Notes: generated by a model from the sequence alone, not told the origin. A stretch of DNA of 64,000 nt from Acidobacteriota bacterium (GCA_040754075.1 JBFMDH010000020.1:1-64000), one strand, 5' to 3'; counted from the first letter of the stretch, positions 1-9,020 are shown. A program made the numbers and translations.

Positions 1-295
1 GTCATCTGATCTAAAATCTGGTTGACGAAAGTCATAAGCCAATCTCCGATTGTCTGGTGTCTGGAAACATCCATTTAATCGGTATTGGCTTATTTTTTCA
101 TCTCATTTTTTGTCCGAACCATTGTTTACGTGAGATTGAAAAAGATGACCGAACAAACGGAAATAACCGAACAAACGGAAAGCCCAAACACTTTCGAGAT
201 ATTTGAAAATTTTTCGTCTGTTCGGTTATTTCCGTTTGTTCCGTAGTCTGTTTTGAGTTCTAGTGATAACGACTGCTCGCTTCACAGTAATTCAT
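1..295. other. Intergenic region downstream of the sigma factor gene
   Basis: No convincing coding sequence is visible here. The stretch is AT-rich and is dominated by a long palindrome at 150-243, described separately. It lies 3' of the minus-strand sigma factor gene and may hold that gene's terminator. What lies to the left is outside the window. Confidence 0.6.
150..243. repeat. Long inverted repeat with internal direct repeat
   Basis: The left arm (150-177) and right arm (215-243) are complementary over about 28 bp with one or two mismatches, separated by about 37 bp. The left arm itself holds two copies of ACCGAACAAACGGAAA spaced 18 bp apart. The structure could be a strong hairpin terminator for the minus-strand gene ending at 296 or a small palindromic repeat element like others in this window. 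Confidence 0.7.
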
Positions 296-1549
296 TCAAG
301 CCTGAACTTCGCGCAGCCGTCGTTCGAGAAAGCGGCGTTCGCTATCGTTGGTGACTAAAGCAAGCGCCCGTGTGTAACTCGCAGCCGCTTCCGGGTTGCG
401 ACCCAGGCGACGCAACAGGTCGGCGCGCGCCGCGTGTAACAGATGATATCCATCGAGTTCAGCGGCAAGCCTATCCATCAAACTAAGTCCGGCTTGTTCG
501 CCATCTGCTATGGCGACCGCTACTGCACGATTCAGCGATACAATTGGCGAAGGTTGTGCCCGTTCCAGTAAATCATAGAGGCGGACAATTTGTGCCCAGT
601 CGGTGTCTTCATATTTCAATGCCTGACAATGCTGTGCAGCAATTGCCGCCTGTAAGGCAAACGGCGCTGCGCCGCCACTCAGTCCCTCTTCAACCAGCGG
701 CAACGCTTCATTGATTTGCTGCCGATTCCAGAGGCGACGATCCTGTTCTTCGAGCAAAACAATTTCACCAGCCTCATCAAGACGGGCTTCGCGCCTGGCA
801 TCGTGCAATAACATTAAAGCCAAAAGCGCCGTTGCTTCTGCGGGCGGCTTTGGCATCATCAAGGTTCTCACCAGACGCGCCAGCCTGATGGCTTCCGCGC
901 AAAGGTCGGCGCGCACCATCACTTCGCCGCGCGTCGCTGCATAGCCTTCGTTGAATATCAGATAAATCACCGTGAGCACCGTATCCAGGCGCGCAGGCAT
1001 CTCGCCCGTGTCAGGCACGGCAAACGGAATTCCCGCATCACGAATTTTGCGTTTGGCGCGCACCAGACGTTGCGCCATCGTCGCAGTGGGGACAAGAAAA
1101 GCGCGGGCAATTTCATCGGTCTCAAGTCCGCCAAGCATTCTAAGCGTCAATGCCACCTGCGCTTCGAGCGCCAGCGCCGGGTGACAGCAGGTAAAAATCA
1201 ATCGCAGCCGGTCATCGGCAATTTCGCTGGTGTCATAATTCGGTTCTTCGCTGGTTGGCATCAACCCGGAAGCCGCGTACCATTGCAGTTTCTCAGCAAG
1301 TCGCGTTCGGCGGCGTATGCGGTCAATAGCTTTGTAACGCGCCGTTTGAATAATCCAGGCGCGGGGAAATTCAGGAACACCCTGGTCTTGCCACTGGCTT
1401 ACGGCGACGGTAAAAGCGTCCTGGGCGGCTTCTTCGGCTAAGTCGAAATCGCCAATCAGCCCAATCAACGCGGCAACGATGCGTCCCCAATCTGAACGAT
1501 AGACGGAATCGATGGCTTGAGTGATTTCTGCGGTTGGGTTTTGAAGCAT
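296..1549 (-). CDS. ECF42-type RNA polymerase sigma factor
   Basis: This 417-residue protein has an N-terminal sigma-70 region 2 (EEAAQDAF, then [16 protein letters not shown]), a region 4 helix-turn-helix ([19 protein letters not shown]) and a long C-terminal TPR-like extension. That layout is the ECF42 group, which is known to sit beside DGPF-motif proteins; two such genes are divergent from it. I chose ATG at 1549 because sigma region 2 begins just after it; the frame stays open upstream to 2038, but that part lies antisense to the neighbour. It is likely a cytoplasmic transcription initiation factor for the adjacent DGPF operon. ECF42 proteins usually lack an anti-sigma gene, and none is seen here. 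Confidence 0.88.
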   Translation of the reverse strand: MLQNPTAEITQAIDSVYRSDWGRIVAALIGLIGDFDLAEEAAQDAFTVAVSQWQDQGVPEFPRAWIIQTARYKAIDRIRRRTRLAEKLQWYAASGLMPTSEEPNYDTSEIADDRLRLIFTCCHPALALEAQVALTLRMLGGLETDEIARAFLVPTATMAQRLVRAKRKIRDAGIPFAVPDTGEMPARLDTVLTVIYLIFNEGYAATRGEVMVRADLCAEAIRLARLVRTLMMPKPPAEATALLALMLLHDARREARLDEAGEIVLLEEQDRRLWNRQQINEALPLVEEGLSGGAAPFALQAAIAAQHCQALKYEDTDWAQIVRLYDLLERAQPSPIVSLNRAVAVAIADGEQAGLSLMDRLAAELDGYHLLHAARADLLRRLGRNPEAAASYTRALALVTNDSERRFLERRLREVQA

Positions 1550-1578
1550 AGTGAATAATAAAAAATTTTTTGCTGAGG

Positions 1579-1605
1579 TGTCGATTTGTCGATGCGCCAT
1601 TCGAT
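1579..1605 (+). promoter_or_regulatory. Putative ECF42-dependent promoter
   Basis: TGTCGA at 1579-1584 is followed 17 bp later by CGAT at 1602-1605. This fits the consensus reported for ECF42 promoters (TGTCGA at -35, CGA/TC at -10). It lies 35 bp upstream of the DGPF start at 1640 and in the gap between the sigma gene and its likely target operon. A second TGTCGA (1587-1592) overlaps but is too close to the -10. The match is seen; function is inferred. Confidence 0.6.
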
Positions 1606-1639
1606 TTACTGATGAAAGGAAAAAATGGAGGCAGATGTG

Positions 1640-2002
1640 ATGAAATATGTTCTGCTGATTTATCTGGAAGAAACTGCATTGAATGAAAGCGGACGTGAGG
1701 CTTGTTATGTAAAATCCGCAAGTCTCGCGCAGGAACTTCATAGCAGAGGGCAATTCCTGGCAACTGCGCCGCTGCATTCGGTTGCCACCGCAACCAGTAT
1801 TCAGGTGCGCGAGGGTAAACGCCTGGTGATTGATGGCCCGTTTGCCGAAACCCGCGAACAACTCGGTGGCTTTTTTCTGATTGAGGCGAAAAATCTCGAT
1901 GAAGCCATCCGCATCGCTGAACGCATTCCCGGCGCGCAGGTCGGCACCGTCGAAATTCGTCCGGTGGTTGAGGTCGCAGGGCTGCCGGAAACGTCGTTCT
2001 GA
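1640..2002 (+). CDS. DGPF/YCII-related protein
   Basis: The product is about 120 residues and belongs to the YCII-related superfamily, small dimeric alpha-beta barrel proteins of mostly unknown function. It carries the diagnostic DGPF motif in [12 protein letters not shown], followed by GGFF and a C-terminal EIRPVVEV strand. I prefer ATG at 1640 to the ATG at 1625 because GGAGG at 1627-1631 lies 8 nt before it and because MKYVLLIY is the usual family start. It is the first gene after the putative ECF42 promoter and is probably co-transcribed with the second DGPF gene. No substrate can be named. Confidence 0.85.
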   Translation: MKYVLLIYLEETALNESGREACYVKSASLAQELHSRGQFLATAPLHSVATATSIQVREGKRLVIDGPFAETREQLGGFFLIEAKNLDEAIRIAERIPGAQVGTVEIRPVVEVAGLPETSF

Positions 2003-2140
2003 GTTGATCAAGTCAAAGCCCATCCTTTCATCTGGCAATGAACTTTCAATAGCCGCCGATGGGTTGATGAAACGTATCGGCGCTATTGGTAAAACAAACT
2101 TGAAGTACCAAATTCAATTTTTAACAAAAGGAGAAAGACA

Positions 2141-2560
2141 ATGAGATTTATGGTAATCGTCAAAGCGAACGAAGAATCCGAAGCGGGCGTGATGCCGAGT
2201 GAAGAAATTTTGGCGGCAATGACCAAATACAATGAAGAACTGGCAAACGCCGGCGTGATGCTGGCGGGCGAAGGGTTGCATCCTAGCTCGAAAGGCGTGC
2301 GCGTCAAATTTTTAGGCGACAAGCGCATCATCACCGATGGACCTTTCATCGAGACCAGAGAACTCATCGCCGGGTTCTGGTTGTGGCAGGTGAAGTCCAA
2401 AGAAGAAGCCATCGAATGGGCGAAGCGTTGTCCGATGGATGGCGGCGCGGAACTCGAACTGCGTCAGGTTTTCGAGATGGAAGATTTCGGCGCGGAATTT
2501 ACTCCCGAATTGCGTGAAAAGGAAGCGCGCATTCGCGAACAAATCGCTGCGAAAGAGTAA
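2141..2560 (+). CDS. DGPF/YCII-related protein
   Basis: This is a second paralogue of the DGPF family (139 residues) with TDGPFIETRELIAGFW in the middle and a charged helical tail. The start ATG is preceded by AAAGGAGA at good spacing, and MRFMVIVKAN is a typical family N-terminus. The two DGPF proteins are only moderately similar, so they may form hetero-oligomers or have split roles. With the ECF42 factor, the VOC gene and the SRPBCC gene it forms a standard acidobacterial ECF42 neighbourhood. The biochemical role is unknown. Confidence 0.87.
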   Translation: MRFMVIVKANEESEAGVMPSEEILAAMTKYNEELANAGVMLAGEGLHPSSKGVRVKFLGDKRIITDGPFIETRELIAGFWLWQVKSKEEAIEWAKRCPMDGGAELELRQVFEMEDFGAEFTPELREKEARIREQIAAKE

Positions 2561-2624
2561 AACGCTGAGCGATTTTCAAATTATTTGAAGCCGATTACAA
2601 AACGGTTTGATGATGGTTAATGAG

Positions 2625-2655
2625 GTTGAGAAAGCGGTCTTTGACCGCGCTCAAC
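2625..2655. repeat. GACCGC palindromic repeat, copy 1
   Basis: GTTGAG at 2625-2630 pairs with CTCAAC at 2650-2655, and GCGGTC pairs with GACCGC around a TTT loop. Related hairpins occur at 11962-12026 and 20148-20205. It lies between the second DGPF gene and the VOC gene and could form an intra-operon hairpin. Confidence 0.7.
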
Positions 2656-2712
2656 AGATATGCAGTAAACCTAATCGTAAACTGCATCAAGTACAAATTA
2701 AATGGAGAGCAC

Positions 2713-3180
2713 ATGCAAAAAATCACTACGTTTTTGACTTTTAACGACCAAGCCGAAGAGGCAGCAAATTTTTACGTTTCGCTATTTAAAAATTCCCGCA
2801 TCACCAATGTTACGCATTACGGCGATGCTTTGCCGGAAATGAAGGGCAAAGTCATGTCTGTGAGTTTCCAGCTTGAAGGGCAGGATTTTATGGCGCTAAA
2901 CGGTGGCTCACAATTTAAGTTTTCGTCAGGCATTTCGCTTTTCGTGAACTGTCAGTCACAAGCAGAAGTTGATGAGTTGTGGGCGAAACTCACGGAAGGC
3001 GGCGAAGAAGAGCCGTGTGGCTGGCTGAAAGATCGGTACGGCGTATCGTGGCAAATCATTCCTGCCGCTTTATCCGAGTTGTTGCAAGAAAAAGATGCTG
3101 AGAAAGCCAGGCGAGTGGTGAGCGATTTATTGCAAATGAAAAAAATCGACATCAACAGGTTGCAACAAGCAAAAGGCTGA
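2713..3180 (+). CDS. PhnB-like VOC-family protein
   Basis: The 155-residue product is a vicinal-oxygen-chelate fold protein of the PhnB / 3-demethylubiquinone methyltransferase-like group. It starts with ITTFLTFNDQAEEAANFY and contains MSVSFQLEGQDFMALNGG and WLKDRYGVSWQI, which are typical of this family. ATG at 2713 follows GGAGAG and matches family starts; the open frame extends to 2620 without a better start. Such proteins frequently travel with ECF42/DGPF clusters. Catalytic activity and ligand are unknown; despite the old family name it is unlikely to be a methyltransferase. Confidence 0.85.
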   Translation: MQKITTFLTFNDQAEEAANFYVSLFKNSRITNVTHYGDALPEMKGKVMSVSFQLEGQDFMALNGGSQFKFSSGISLFVNCQSQAEVDELWAKLTEGGEEEPCGWLKDRYGVSWQIIPAALSELLQEKDAEKARRVVSDLLQMKKIDINRLQQAKG

Positions 3181-3216
3181 ATTCGATATTAACCCTCAAT
3201 AAAGAAGGAGAGCTTG

Positions 3217-3807
3217 ATGAAGAATACGATAAAAATTTTTAGTGTCGTCATTGCCGGATTCCTGATAATTGGATTGTCTTCGGTGGCAGGGTCACAGACC
3301 CAATCGTCTGCGACCACAGACCTTCAAAAAAACCAGCTCAGGGATTTGATGGTGACGCGCACCTTTGAGGCTCCGATTGCCGAAGTATGGAAGTATTGGG
3401 CAGAAGCCGACTATGTTAAGAAGTGGTGGAGTCCGACAGGCTACACGACGCCGCTTGCCAAAATGGATTTTCGCGAAGGCGGCACCTCGCTGGTCTGCAT
3501 GCGTTCACCGCAGGGACAAGACCTCTACAGCACCTGGACTTACCGAAAAATCGTGCCGTTGGAATTGATTGAATATATTCACTACCTCACAGATAAAGAC
3601 GGCAACCGGGCAGACCCTGTCAAAATGGGCTTGCCTGCGGATTTTCCACAAGGCGTGCGTAACGTCATCACCTTTAAAACGGTGGGCAACAAAACCGAAA
3701 TGACGGTTACCGAATACGGCTATCACTCGGAGCAATGGTTGAAGCTATCGAGACTGGGTTTAGAGCAATGTCTCAATAAAATGGCGGCGGCTTTGACTCA
3801 AAGTTAG
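3217..3807 (+). CDS. Exported SRPBCC (AHSA1-like) protein
   Basis: The product (196 residues) has an N-terminal hydrophobic signal-like segment (residues 8-27, ending near SVAGSQTQ) followed by an AHSA1/START-like domain: VTRTFEAPIAEVWKYWAE, then KKWWSP and FREGGT. ATG at 3217 sits after AAGGAG; TTG at 3214 is an alternative. AHSA1-type proteins next to ECF42 factors are normally cytosolic, so the apparent signal peptide is unusual. Ligand-binding SRPBCC domains hold hydrophobic molecules, but no ligand can be named. It is probably the last gene of the ECF42-associated group. Confidence 0.83.
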   Translation: MKNTIKIFSVVIAGFLIIGLSSVAGSQTQSSATTDLQKNQLRDLMVTRTFEAPIAEVWKYWAEADYVKKWWSPTGYTTPLAKMDFREGGTSLVCMRSPQGQDLYSTWTYRKIVPLELIEYIHYLTDKDGNRADPVKMGLPADFPQGVRNVITFKTVGNKTEMTVTEYGYHSEQWLKLSRLGLEQCLNKMAAALTQS

Positions 3808-3849
3808 CGCGATTATTCAAGACCCTGACCGTTGACCTGTGGTAACTGA

Positions 3850-3872
3850 TTGCCGCGTTTATTTTGCGGCAA
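3850..3872 (+). terminator. Hairpin after the SRPBCC gene
   Basis: TTGCCGC (3850-3856) pairs perfectly with GCGGCAA (3866-3872) across a 9 nt AT-rich loop. It lies 43 bp past the stop codon. No long U-tract follows, so termination is plausible rather than certain. Confidence 0.45.
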
Positions 3873-4084
3873 ACGCTTTGAATCATCACCTGACCTTCAG
3901 GGCAATGGTATGAAGTTAAGCACCGCAGATGGAGCGCCGGTTGTCTAACCTGCGACCATCTTGGTCGAATACTCTTTGAAATTTCGAGGACATACTTGTC
4001 TAAATCGGCGCAGACTCGACAGTCGGCGCTACATTTTTCTTTAACTTCATGCCACTGACTTTCAGGGTTCGGCAAGTAGAAAAA

Positions 4085-4119
4085 GTGGTGACTGTAGCGT
4101 GTCACGCTACGGTCATCAC
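4085..4119 (-). terminator. Palindrome downstream of cydB
   Basis: The two 17-18 nt arms around GTAGCGTG/CACGCTAC are complementary with only two wobble-type differences. It lies 28 bp past the cydB stop on the minus strand and may end the cydAB transcript. The same sequence could alternatively be a small repeat element. Confidence 0.5.
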
Positions 4120-4146
4120 ACTCCAAATTTATTCACTCTCTGCGAT

Positions 4147-5187
4147 TCAGTTTGATCTTTTGCGAATCAAGAAACGCTCTGTGGTATCGGTCGCCGAAAC
4201 GTTTTTGAAGACACGAAACAGATAATAAAAAGACGGCAACAACAAAACCAGTCCGGCGAGCAAAGCAATCAATACCAGCCGCAAGGTCACATCAGGCGCG
4301 GCGGCGTTTTGAATGGTTATATCGGGTTCGATCAGATAAGGATATTGCGCCAGTCCCCAGCCCCACAAAATCAACGTGATTTGCGCGGCGGCACAAAATC
4401 TCGCCAGTTGAAATTTATAAAACCACAATGCCAGAATCGCTCCGGTTGCCATCAATCCCGTCGTAATTTGTAGCGGCCACGTCCAACGACTTTGGCTCAA
4501 GCCTCGACGAATTAACGGCGCGCCACTTTCGGATAATAGAAAAACTGTAAGCGCCAGTAAGCCGACAACCACAGCCGCAATCAATGCACGCTTGCGAAAA
4601 TCTTCCTTTAATTGCGGGTCATCGGTTTCAAGCGTTAAATAAACCGCCGCCAGATAGGCAAACAACGCGAGCGCAAAAAACCCAACCGCAAATGGAAACG
4701 GCGCAAACCACGGGCGAATAAAAATTTCTACAGCCGTGCCTTGGTCAGTTTGAATTTTGCCCGAAGCAATCGCGCCGAGCGTCACGCCGAGCAGTATCGG
4801 CGTCGTGAGACTGGCGATGGCAAAAATTCTGCTCCAGCGACGTTGGGTATCGTCTCTTTTATTATCGTAGGTGCGAAACGTAAATGCCGAACCGCGCAAC
4901 ACCACTCCGATGAGCATTAAGGTGAGCGGAATGTGCAAAGCGGTGGCAATCGCGGCGAAGGCTTTGGGAAAACAGGTGAACAACAAAACCACCACCAGAA
5001 TAAGCCAGACGTGATTGGCTTCCCAGATGGGACCGATGGCTTCGGCAATCAATTCGCGTTGCGTTTTGGCACGACGACCTCTGGCAAACAAATCCCACAC
5101 GCCGCCGCCGTAATCAGCGCCCCCCATCAAAGCATAAAAGGTGAGCGACACGAGCATCGCGCCTGCGAGTATCACTTCAAGCGACAT
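4147..5187 (-). CDS. cydB: Cytochrome bd ubiquinol oxidase subunit II
   Basis: CydB is the second integral-membrane subunit of the high-affinity quinol oxidase that reduces oxygen to water. The 346-residue product shows GGADYGGGVWDL near the N-terminus, the EAIGPIWEANHVWLI segment of the family and about nine membrane helices. ATG at 5187 is preceded by GGAGGAAGATT; a longer open frame to 5280 lies inside cydA. It overlaps the cydA stop by 11 nt, indicating translational coupling. No cydX or cydCD gene is visible nearby. The assignment is firm. Confidence 0.95.
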   Translation of the reverse strand: MSLEVILAGAMLVSLTFYALMGGADYGGGVWDLFARGRRAKTQRELIAEAIGPIWEANHVWLILVVVLLFTCFPKAFAAIATALHIPLTLMLIGVVLRGSAFTFRTYDNKRDDTQRRWSRIFAIASLTTPILLGVTLGAIASGKIQTDQGTAVEIFIRPWFAPFPFAVGFFALALFAYLAAVYLTLETDDPQLKEDFRKRALIAAVVVGLLALTVFLLSESGAPLIRRGLSQSRWTWPLQITTGLMATGAILALWFYKFQLARFCAAAQITLILWGWGLAQYPYLIEPDITIQNAAAPDVTLRLVLIALLAGLVLLLPSFYYLFRVFKNVSATDTTERFLIRKRSN

Positions 5188-6517
5188 AATCTTCCTCCGC
5201 ATTTTGAAGCGACCGCGCGTTGAAGTTGCGCGGACTTTTGGCGACTTGACGAAATAATAACCAGACAACGACTGCCGCAAGCATTACGTAAAGCAAAGTA
5301 AACGTCACAAACGGCACGACAAGTCCGGGCATAGGGGTTACCGCATCTGCGGTTTTAATGATGCCATAGATAATCCAGGGTTGGCGTCCGACTTCGGTAA
5401 CTGTCCAGCCTGCTTCAATCCCTATAAAACCGAGCGGCGCGGCAAACACCACGGTTCGCAAAAACCAGCGGTTGGCAAATAGCGATTTGCGCCACGCCAG
5501 CCACACCGCCCACAGCGCCACCGCCATCATCGCGAATCCTGCGGCAACCATTACCTGAAAAGCGATGTGAACGATGGCGACCGGCGGCCAATGTTCACGC
5601 GGAAATTCTTCGAGTCCTTTCACGGTCGCCTGTGTGTCACCAAACGCTAAGAAACTCAAGCCGCCGGGAATTTCCAAGGCATAGGGCGTCTCGCCCGCCG
5701 CTTCATCGGGAATGCCGCCGATGCGCAACGCCGCGCCGGTTTCGGTTTTGAACTGTCCCTCGAACGCTGCAAGTTTGGCGGGTTGATTGACCGCTACAGT
5801 TTTTGCGAGCAGGTCGCCACTTAACGGTTGCAGCACAGCCGTGACGCCGCCGACGGTTAAAGCAATCGCCAGCGCCGCGCGATGAAAAAGGTTTTGCCGG
5901 TCGCGCAGTAGTAAGAAGCCATGAATACCGGCAACCGCAAATCCGGTTGCTGCATAAGCGGCAAGAATCATATGCAGGGTCTCAGAAAACGCTGCGGGAT
6001 TTTGCATCGCGGCAATCGGGTCAATATCAACGGGCTTGCCATCAATCAATCGAAATCCGGTCGGCGCATTCATCCAGGCATTGGCAATGACTACGAAAAT
6101 TGCGCTGGCTGCGCCACTCAGGGCAACTATAACGCCCGCGAGCAAATGGGCGCGCGGCGAGACTTTCTGCCAGCCATACAGATAAATTCCTAAAAAAATC
6201 GCTTCGGTGAAAAAAGCAAATCCTTCGAGTGAAAACGGCATGCCGATAATCGGTCCTGCCCATTCCATAAACTGCGGCCAGAGCAATCCGAGTTCAAACG
6301 ACAGCACGGTTCCCGACACGGCGCCAACCGCGAATAAAATCGCCGTTCCCTTTGCCCAACGTTTTGCGAGTTCGAGATAAACTTCCCGACCTGTGCGCAA
6401 CCAGCGCCATTCGGCAATCACCATCATCAAGGGCATGGCAATGCCGACGACTGCGAAGATGATGTGAAATGCCAAAGACACAGCCATCTGTGACCTTGCG
6501 GCTAACAAATTATCCAT
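5177..6517 (-). CDS. cydA: Cytochrome bd ubiquinol oxidase subunit I
   Basis: CydA binds haems b558, b595 and d and oxidises quinol in the cytoplasmic membrane. The 446-residue product includes the N-terminal AARSQMAVSLAFHI helix with its haem-ligand His, the Q-loop QPAKLAAFEG with the expected Lys and Glu, and the GRQPW motif. The modest length and short Q-loop place it in the short (CydA-S) group. I chose ATG at 6517 (MDNLLAARSQ) because the family starts there, although an open frame continues to 6577; its SD (AGGGAC) is weak. It is the first gene of the cydAB operon and probably supports microaerobic respiration. Confidence 0.95.
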   Translation of the reverse strand: MDNLLAARSQMAVSLAFHIIFAVVGIAMPLMMVIAEWRWLRTGREVYLELAKRWAKGTAILFAVGAVSGTVLSFELGLLWPQFMEWAGPIIGMPFSLEGFAFFTEAIFLGIYLYGWQKVSPRAHLLAGVIVALSGAASAIFVVIANAWMNAPTGFRLIDGKPVDIDPIAAMQNPAAFSETLHMILAAYAATGFAVAGIHGFLLLRDRQNLFHRAALAIALTVGGVTAVLQPLSGDLLAKTVAVNQPAKLAAFEGQFKTETGAALRIGGIPDEAAGETPYALEIPGGLSFLAFGDTQATVKGLEEFPREHWPPVAIVHIAFQVMVAAGFAMMAVALWAVWLAWRKSLFANRWFLRTVVFAAPLGFIGIEAGWTVTEVGRQPWIIYGIIKTADAVTPMPGLVVPFVTFTLLYVMLAAVVVWLLFRQVAKSPRNFNARSLQNAEEDYVA

Positions 6518-6814
6518 AGGTGCGTCCCTGCTGCTTAGCATAGCGAGGCGATGTGCGTGAGGCGAATGGGCTGGCAAAAATCTTGCGGCACCGGATTACC
6601 ACTGACTGAAGTATTGATTTTTCTTTTCAAAGTTGTATCTTAGAAGCGGTTTAGAGAAGCAATCCGCCAATGATTGCCTTTGCTAATCAATGAACTTTTC
6701 GCAAATCCTGCCCTCAAGGAAATTATTTCAACCACCATCAAACAAGTAGATCGTAATCAGAGCTTTGCTTTCTCACGGCGAATCTTTCCCGACAAGCGAT
6801 CTGGAGGCAATCGC

Positions 6815-8938
6815 ATGAAATTGGTCAACCTTCACAAAGTGATGCTGCTTTCGCTTCTGGCACTGAGTTTAATCGTTATGCCATTGATCACGCCTTTATC
6901 CGTTTCGGCGGGCGGTAATTTATTAACGAGTCAACAGCCTTCGGCGCAAATGCAGCCTTCGCCACAACTGCATCCGCGCCCGGAAGCCGGCATTTTTATC
7001 ATTCGTCACCAAGGCAAAGCTTTAAGTTGTAATGACGCGCTACCATCTGAAGTTGAAGCATTGGCATCGCGCCATCTCAACGCCGAACTTCAGGTTTTAA
7101 CCAATGGCAAAGATTCGACCGGGCAATTGCAAAAAAATAAAGGCTTGAAAATTATTTTGCGAGGCACGGCGCAACTGGAAAATTATCCTGAAGCCAAGGC
7201 TGCCATGTTGCGGGCGGCGGCAAACTGGATGCAGCAGATTAAAAATAAAATCACTATGGTGATTGATGTTGATTTCGGCGTCACGCGGTTTGGTGACGCT
7301 TACGCAAAAGATGTTTTGGGAATCATCAACACCGCGCCTGTCGGCGCAGCGAATCTCTACGCTGGCATTCGCGATAGATTTTTGAATAAAGCGAAAAGCC
7401 CGCAGGAAGATATGCTCTATCGCGCGCTGCCCGAAGACGGTGTGCCGACCGCCAATGGATTCACCAAAAATATTTCCGCGCCGGCTGCGGTCTTTCGCTC
7501 ACTCGGCTTACTCGAAGCAGATGCGACAAGCGATGCAAACACCCCGTCAATCGCTTTTAACTCAGTTGGCAATTTTGACTTCGATGCGCGCGATGGAATT
7601 GACCGTGACAAGATTGATTTTGAAGGACTCATCGCTCATCAGATTGGTCATGTGCTGGGGTTCGTGTCCAATGATGCGGACAACAGCCGCACTGAAACCG
7701 CCTCGGATTTTGTGAGTACCTGGGATATGTTTCGCTTTCAACCCGATGGTTCAACCGGAATTTTCACCACTGCTAAACGCCTATCGCTCACCGACGAGGC
7801 ATCGTTATTTTTCGCGAATCCCGCTACTCGTGAAGACGGACAATCAAGCCACTGGCAAACCGAACATTTTGGTCGTCACACGGGAATTATGCAGTCCACT
7901 ATTCAATCCGGTGAACGCTTGCGCATCAGCAATAATGACCTTGAGGCGATGCAATACATCGGTCACACAGTGAGTCTGACGCCCGCCAGCACCGACGATT
8001 TTATCGCTTTAACCTCGGGCGTGGCGCTGACGCGCACAATGGCTGCGCCACCGGAAGGCGATTGTCTGCTTGACCCTGTGCAGTACACCATTCAAATTCC
8101 GAGCGATGCGACGCAACTCAAAGTTGAACTCACGGGCACACCTAATCTGGAATTATTTGTGCGCATCAATGATCCGGTTCTCGCTTTTGGCGCGTCGGTT
8201 TATGCGCACTTCATTTCAGCCGGTGAAGACGGCAACGAATCCATCACGGTTGATGCGACCCCGGCGGCGAAAATTATTCCGGGAACCTATTACATCGCGA
8301 TTGGCAACTGCGGCGCAGGCGCAGGCGATTACACCATCAAGGCAACAGTTGACACACCGGGCACGGCACCTGTGGTCAATGCCCTGGCAGCGCGGCTTGA
8401 TGGCGATACGTTGACGCTCAGCGGAACCGCTACAGACCTTGAAGCCGATGTTACCAAAGCGTCATTCAAACTTTTTGATGAAAGCGGCAAAGAGCTTCTC
8501 GCTTACCCGGATAGCGATGTCGATTTTGGTGGTTTACAAACCGGCAATTTCAATTTCAGTTTTTCAGGGATGGCTCAAACCAACACCTTGACGGCAGTGC
8601 GCATCACCCTTTTGCTTACCGATGCGAAAGGCAATCGCAGTTCGGTCTACACGGCAAATTTCAATCAAGCGGATGCGGGTGGACCAACCATTAAAAACGT
8701 CACCTTCGATAATGAAGGAGATGTGACGATTTTTAAAGGTGTGGCTTTTACGAATGCCGCCTACCAGGTTGAGATCAATGGCGTCATGGTCACCCCACCG
8801 TTAAACGCAAAATTGAAAGGCGTGAAAATTAAAATGAGTGGCACGCGGGCGCAGGCGGGGTTACATGCGGGATTGAATCGCGTGCGTTTGCGTTTAAACG
8901 GCGCTTATTCAAATCTGTTTTTGCTGAAACTTAAATAA
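6815..8938 (+). CDS. Exported metalloprotease-like protein with altered active site
   Basis: The 707-residue product starts at ATG 6815, which follows GGAGGCAATCGC, and begins with a signal peptide (MLLSLLALSLIVMPL). The middle resembles secreted metalloproteases of the NF038122 type, with FDFDARDGIDRDKIDFEG just before the zinc site. The site reads AHQIGHVLGF (His275, Gln276, His279), so the catalytic Glu of HExxH is replaced by Gln (codon CAG). Both zinc-ligand histidines remain. The C-terminal half looks like beta-sandwich domains and ends with a DNEGDVTIFKG-type segment. It may be a zinc-binding pseudo-protease with an adhesive or scaffolding role. Location is probably extracellular or outer-surface. 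Confidence 0.75.
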   Translation: MKLVNLHKVMLLSLLALSLIVMPLITPLSVSAGGNLLTSQQPSAQMQPSPQLHPRPEAGIFIIRHQGKALSCNDALPSEVEALASRHLNAELQVLTNGKDSTGQLQKNKGLKIILRGTAQLENYPEAKAAMLRAAANWMQQIKNKITMVIDVDFGVTRFGDAYAKDVLGIINTAPVGAANLYAGIRDRFLNKAKSPQEDMLYRALPEDGVPTANGFTKNISAPAAVFRSLGLLEADATSDANTPSIAFNSVGNFDFDARDGIDRDKIDFEGLIAHQIGHVLGFVSNDADNSRTETASDFVSTWDMFRFQPDGSTGIFTTAKRLSLTDEASLFFANPATREDGQSSHWQTEHFGRHTGIMQSTIQSGERLRISNNDLEAMQYIGHTVSLTPASTDDFIALTSGVALTRTMAAPPEGDCLLDPVQYTIQIPSDATQLKVELTGTPNLELFVRINDPVLAFGASVYAHFISAGEDGNESITVDATPAAKIIPGTYYIAIGNCGAGAGDYTIKATVDTPGTAPVVNALAARLDGDTLTLSGTATDLEADVTKASFKLFDESGKELLAYPDSDVDFGGLQTGNFNFSFSGMAQTNTLTAVRITLLLTDAKGNRSSVYTANFNQADAGGPTIKNVTFDNEGDVTIFKGVAFTNAAYQVEINGVMVTPPLNAKLKGVKIKMSGTRAQAGLHAGLNRVRLRLNGAYSNLFLLKLK

Positions 8939-8963
8939 CCCTGAACTCGGCGCTACCGCTTAC

Positions 8964-9020
8964 AAACGGGGCAGGAGATGCGCGTTTTGATAATCAAAAC
9001 GCGCATCTCCCGCCCCGTTT
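8964..9020 (+). terminator. Long perfect hairpin after the metalloprotease-like gene
   Basis: AAACGGGGC at 8964 pairs with GCCCCGTTT ending at 9020, and the inner GGAGATGCGCGTTTTGAT pairs with its complement around a short loop. The stem is about 26 bp with a single bulge. It begins 26 bp after the stop codon and is flanked by AAAATTTT, so it can act as a bidirectional terminator. Confidence 0.75.

Larger units (their letters stand above)
3808..4146. other. Convergent intergenic region with three inverted repeats
   Basis: This 339 bp gap separates the 3' ends of the SRPBCC gene and cydB. I see no gene. It holds a short terminator-like hairpin (3850-3872), a nested 13-bp inverted repeat with arms 3907-3919 and 4041-4053, and a near-perfect palindrome (4085-4119) next to the end of cydB. 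Confidence 0.6.

Noticed and set aside
1550-2038. N-terminal extension of the sigma factor
   Set aside because: The extension is antisense to the DGPF gene with an SD and a family motif, and sigma region 2 starts right after the ATG at 1549.
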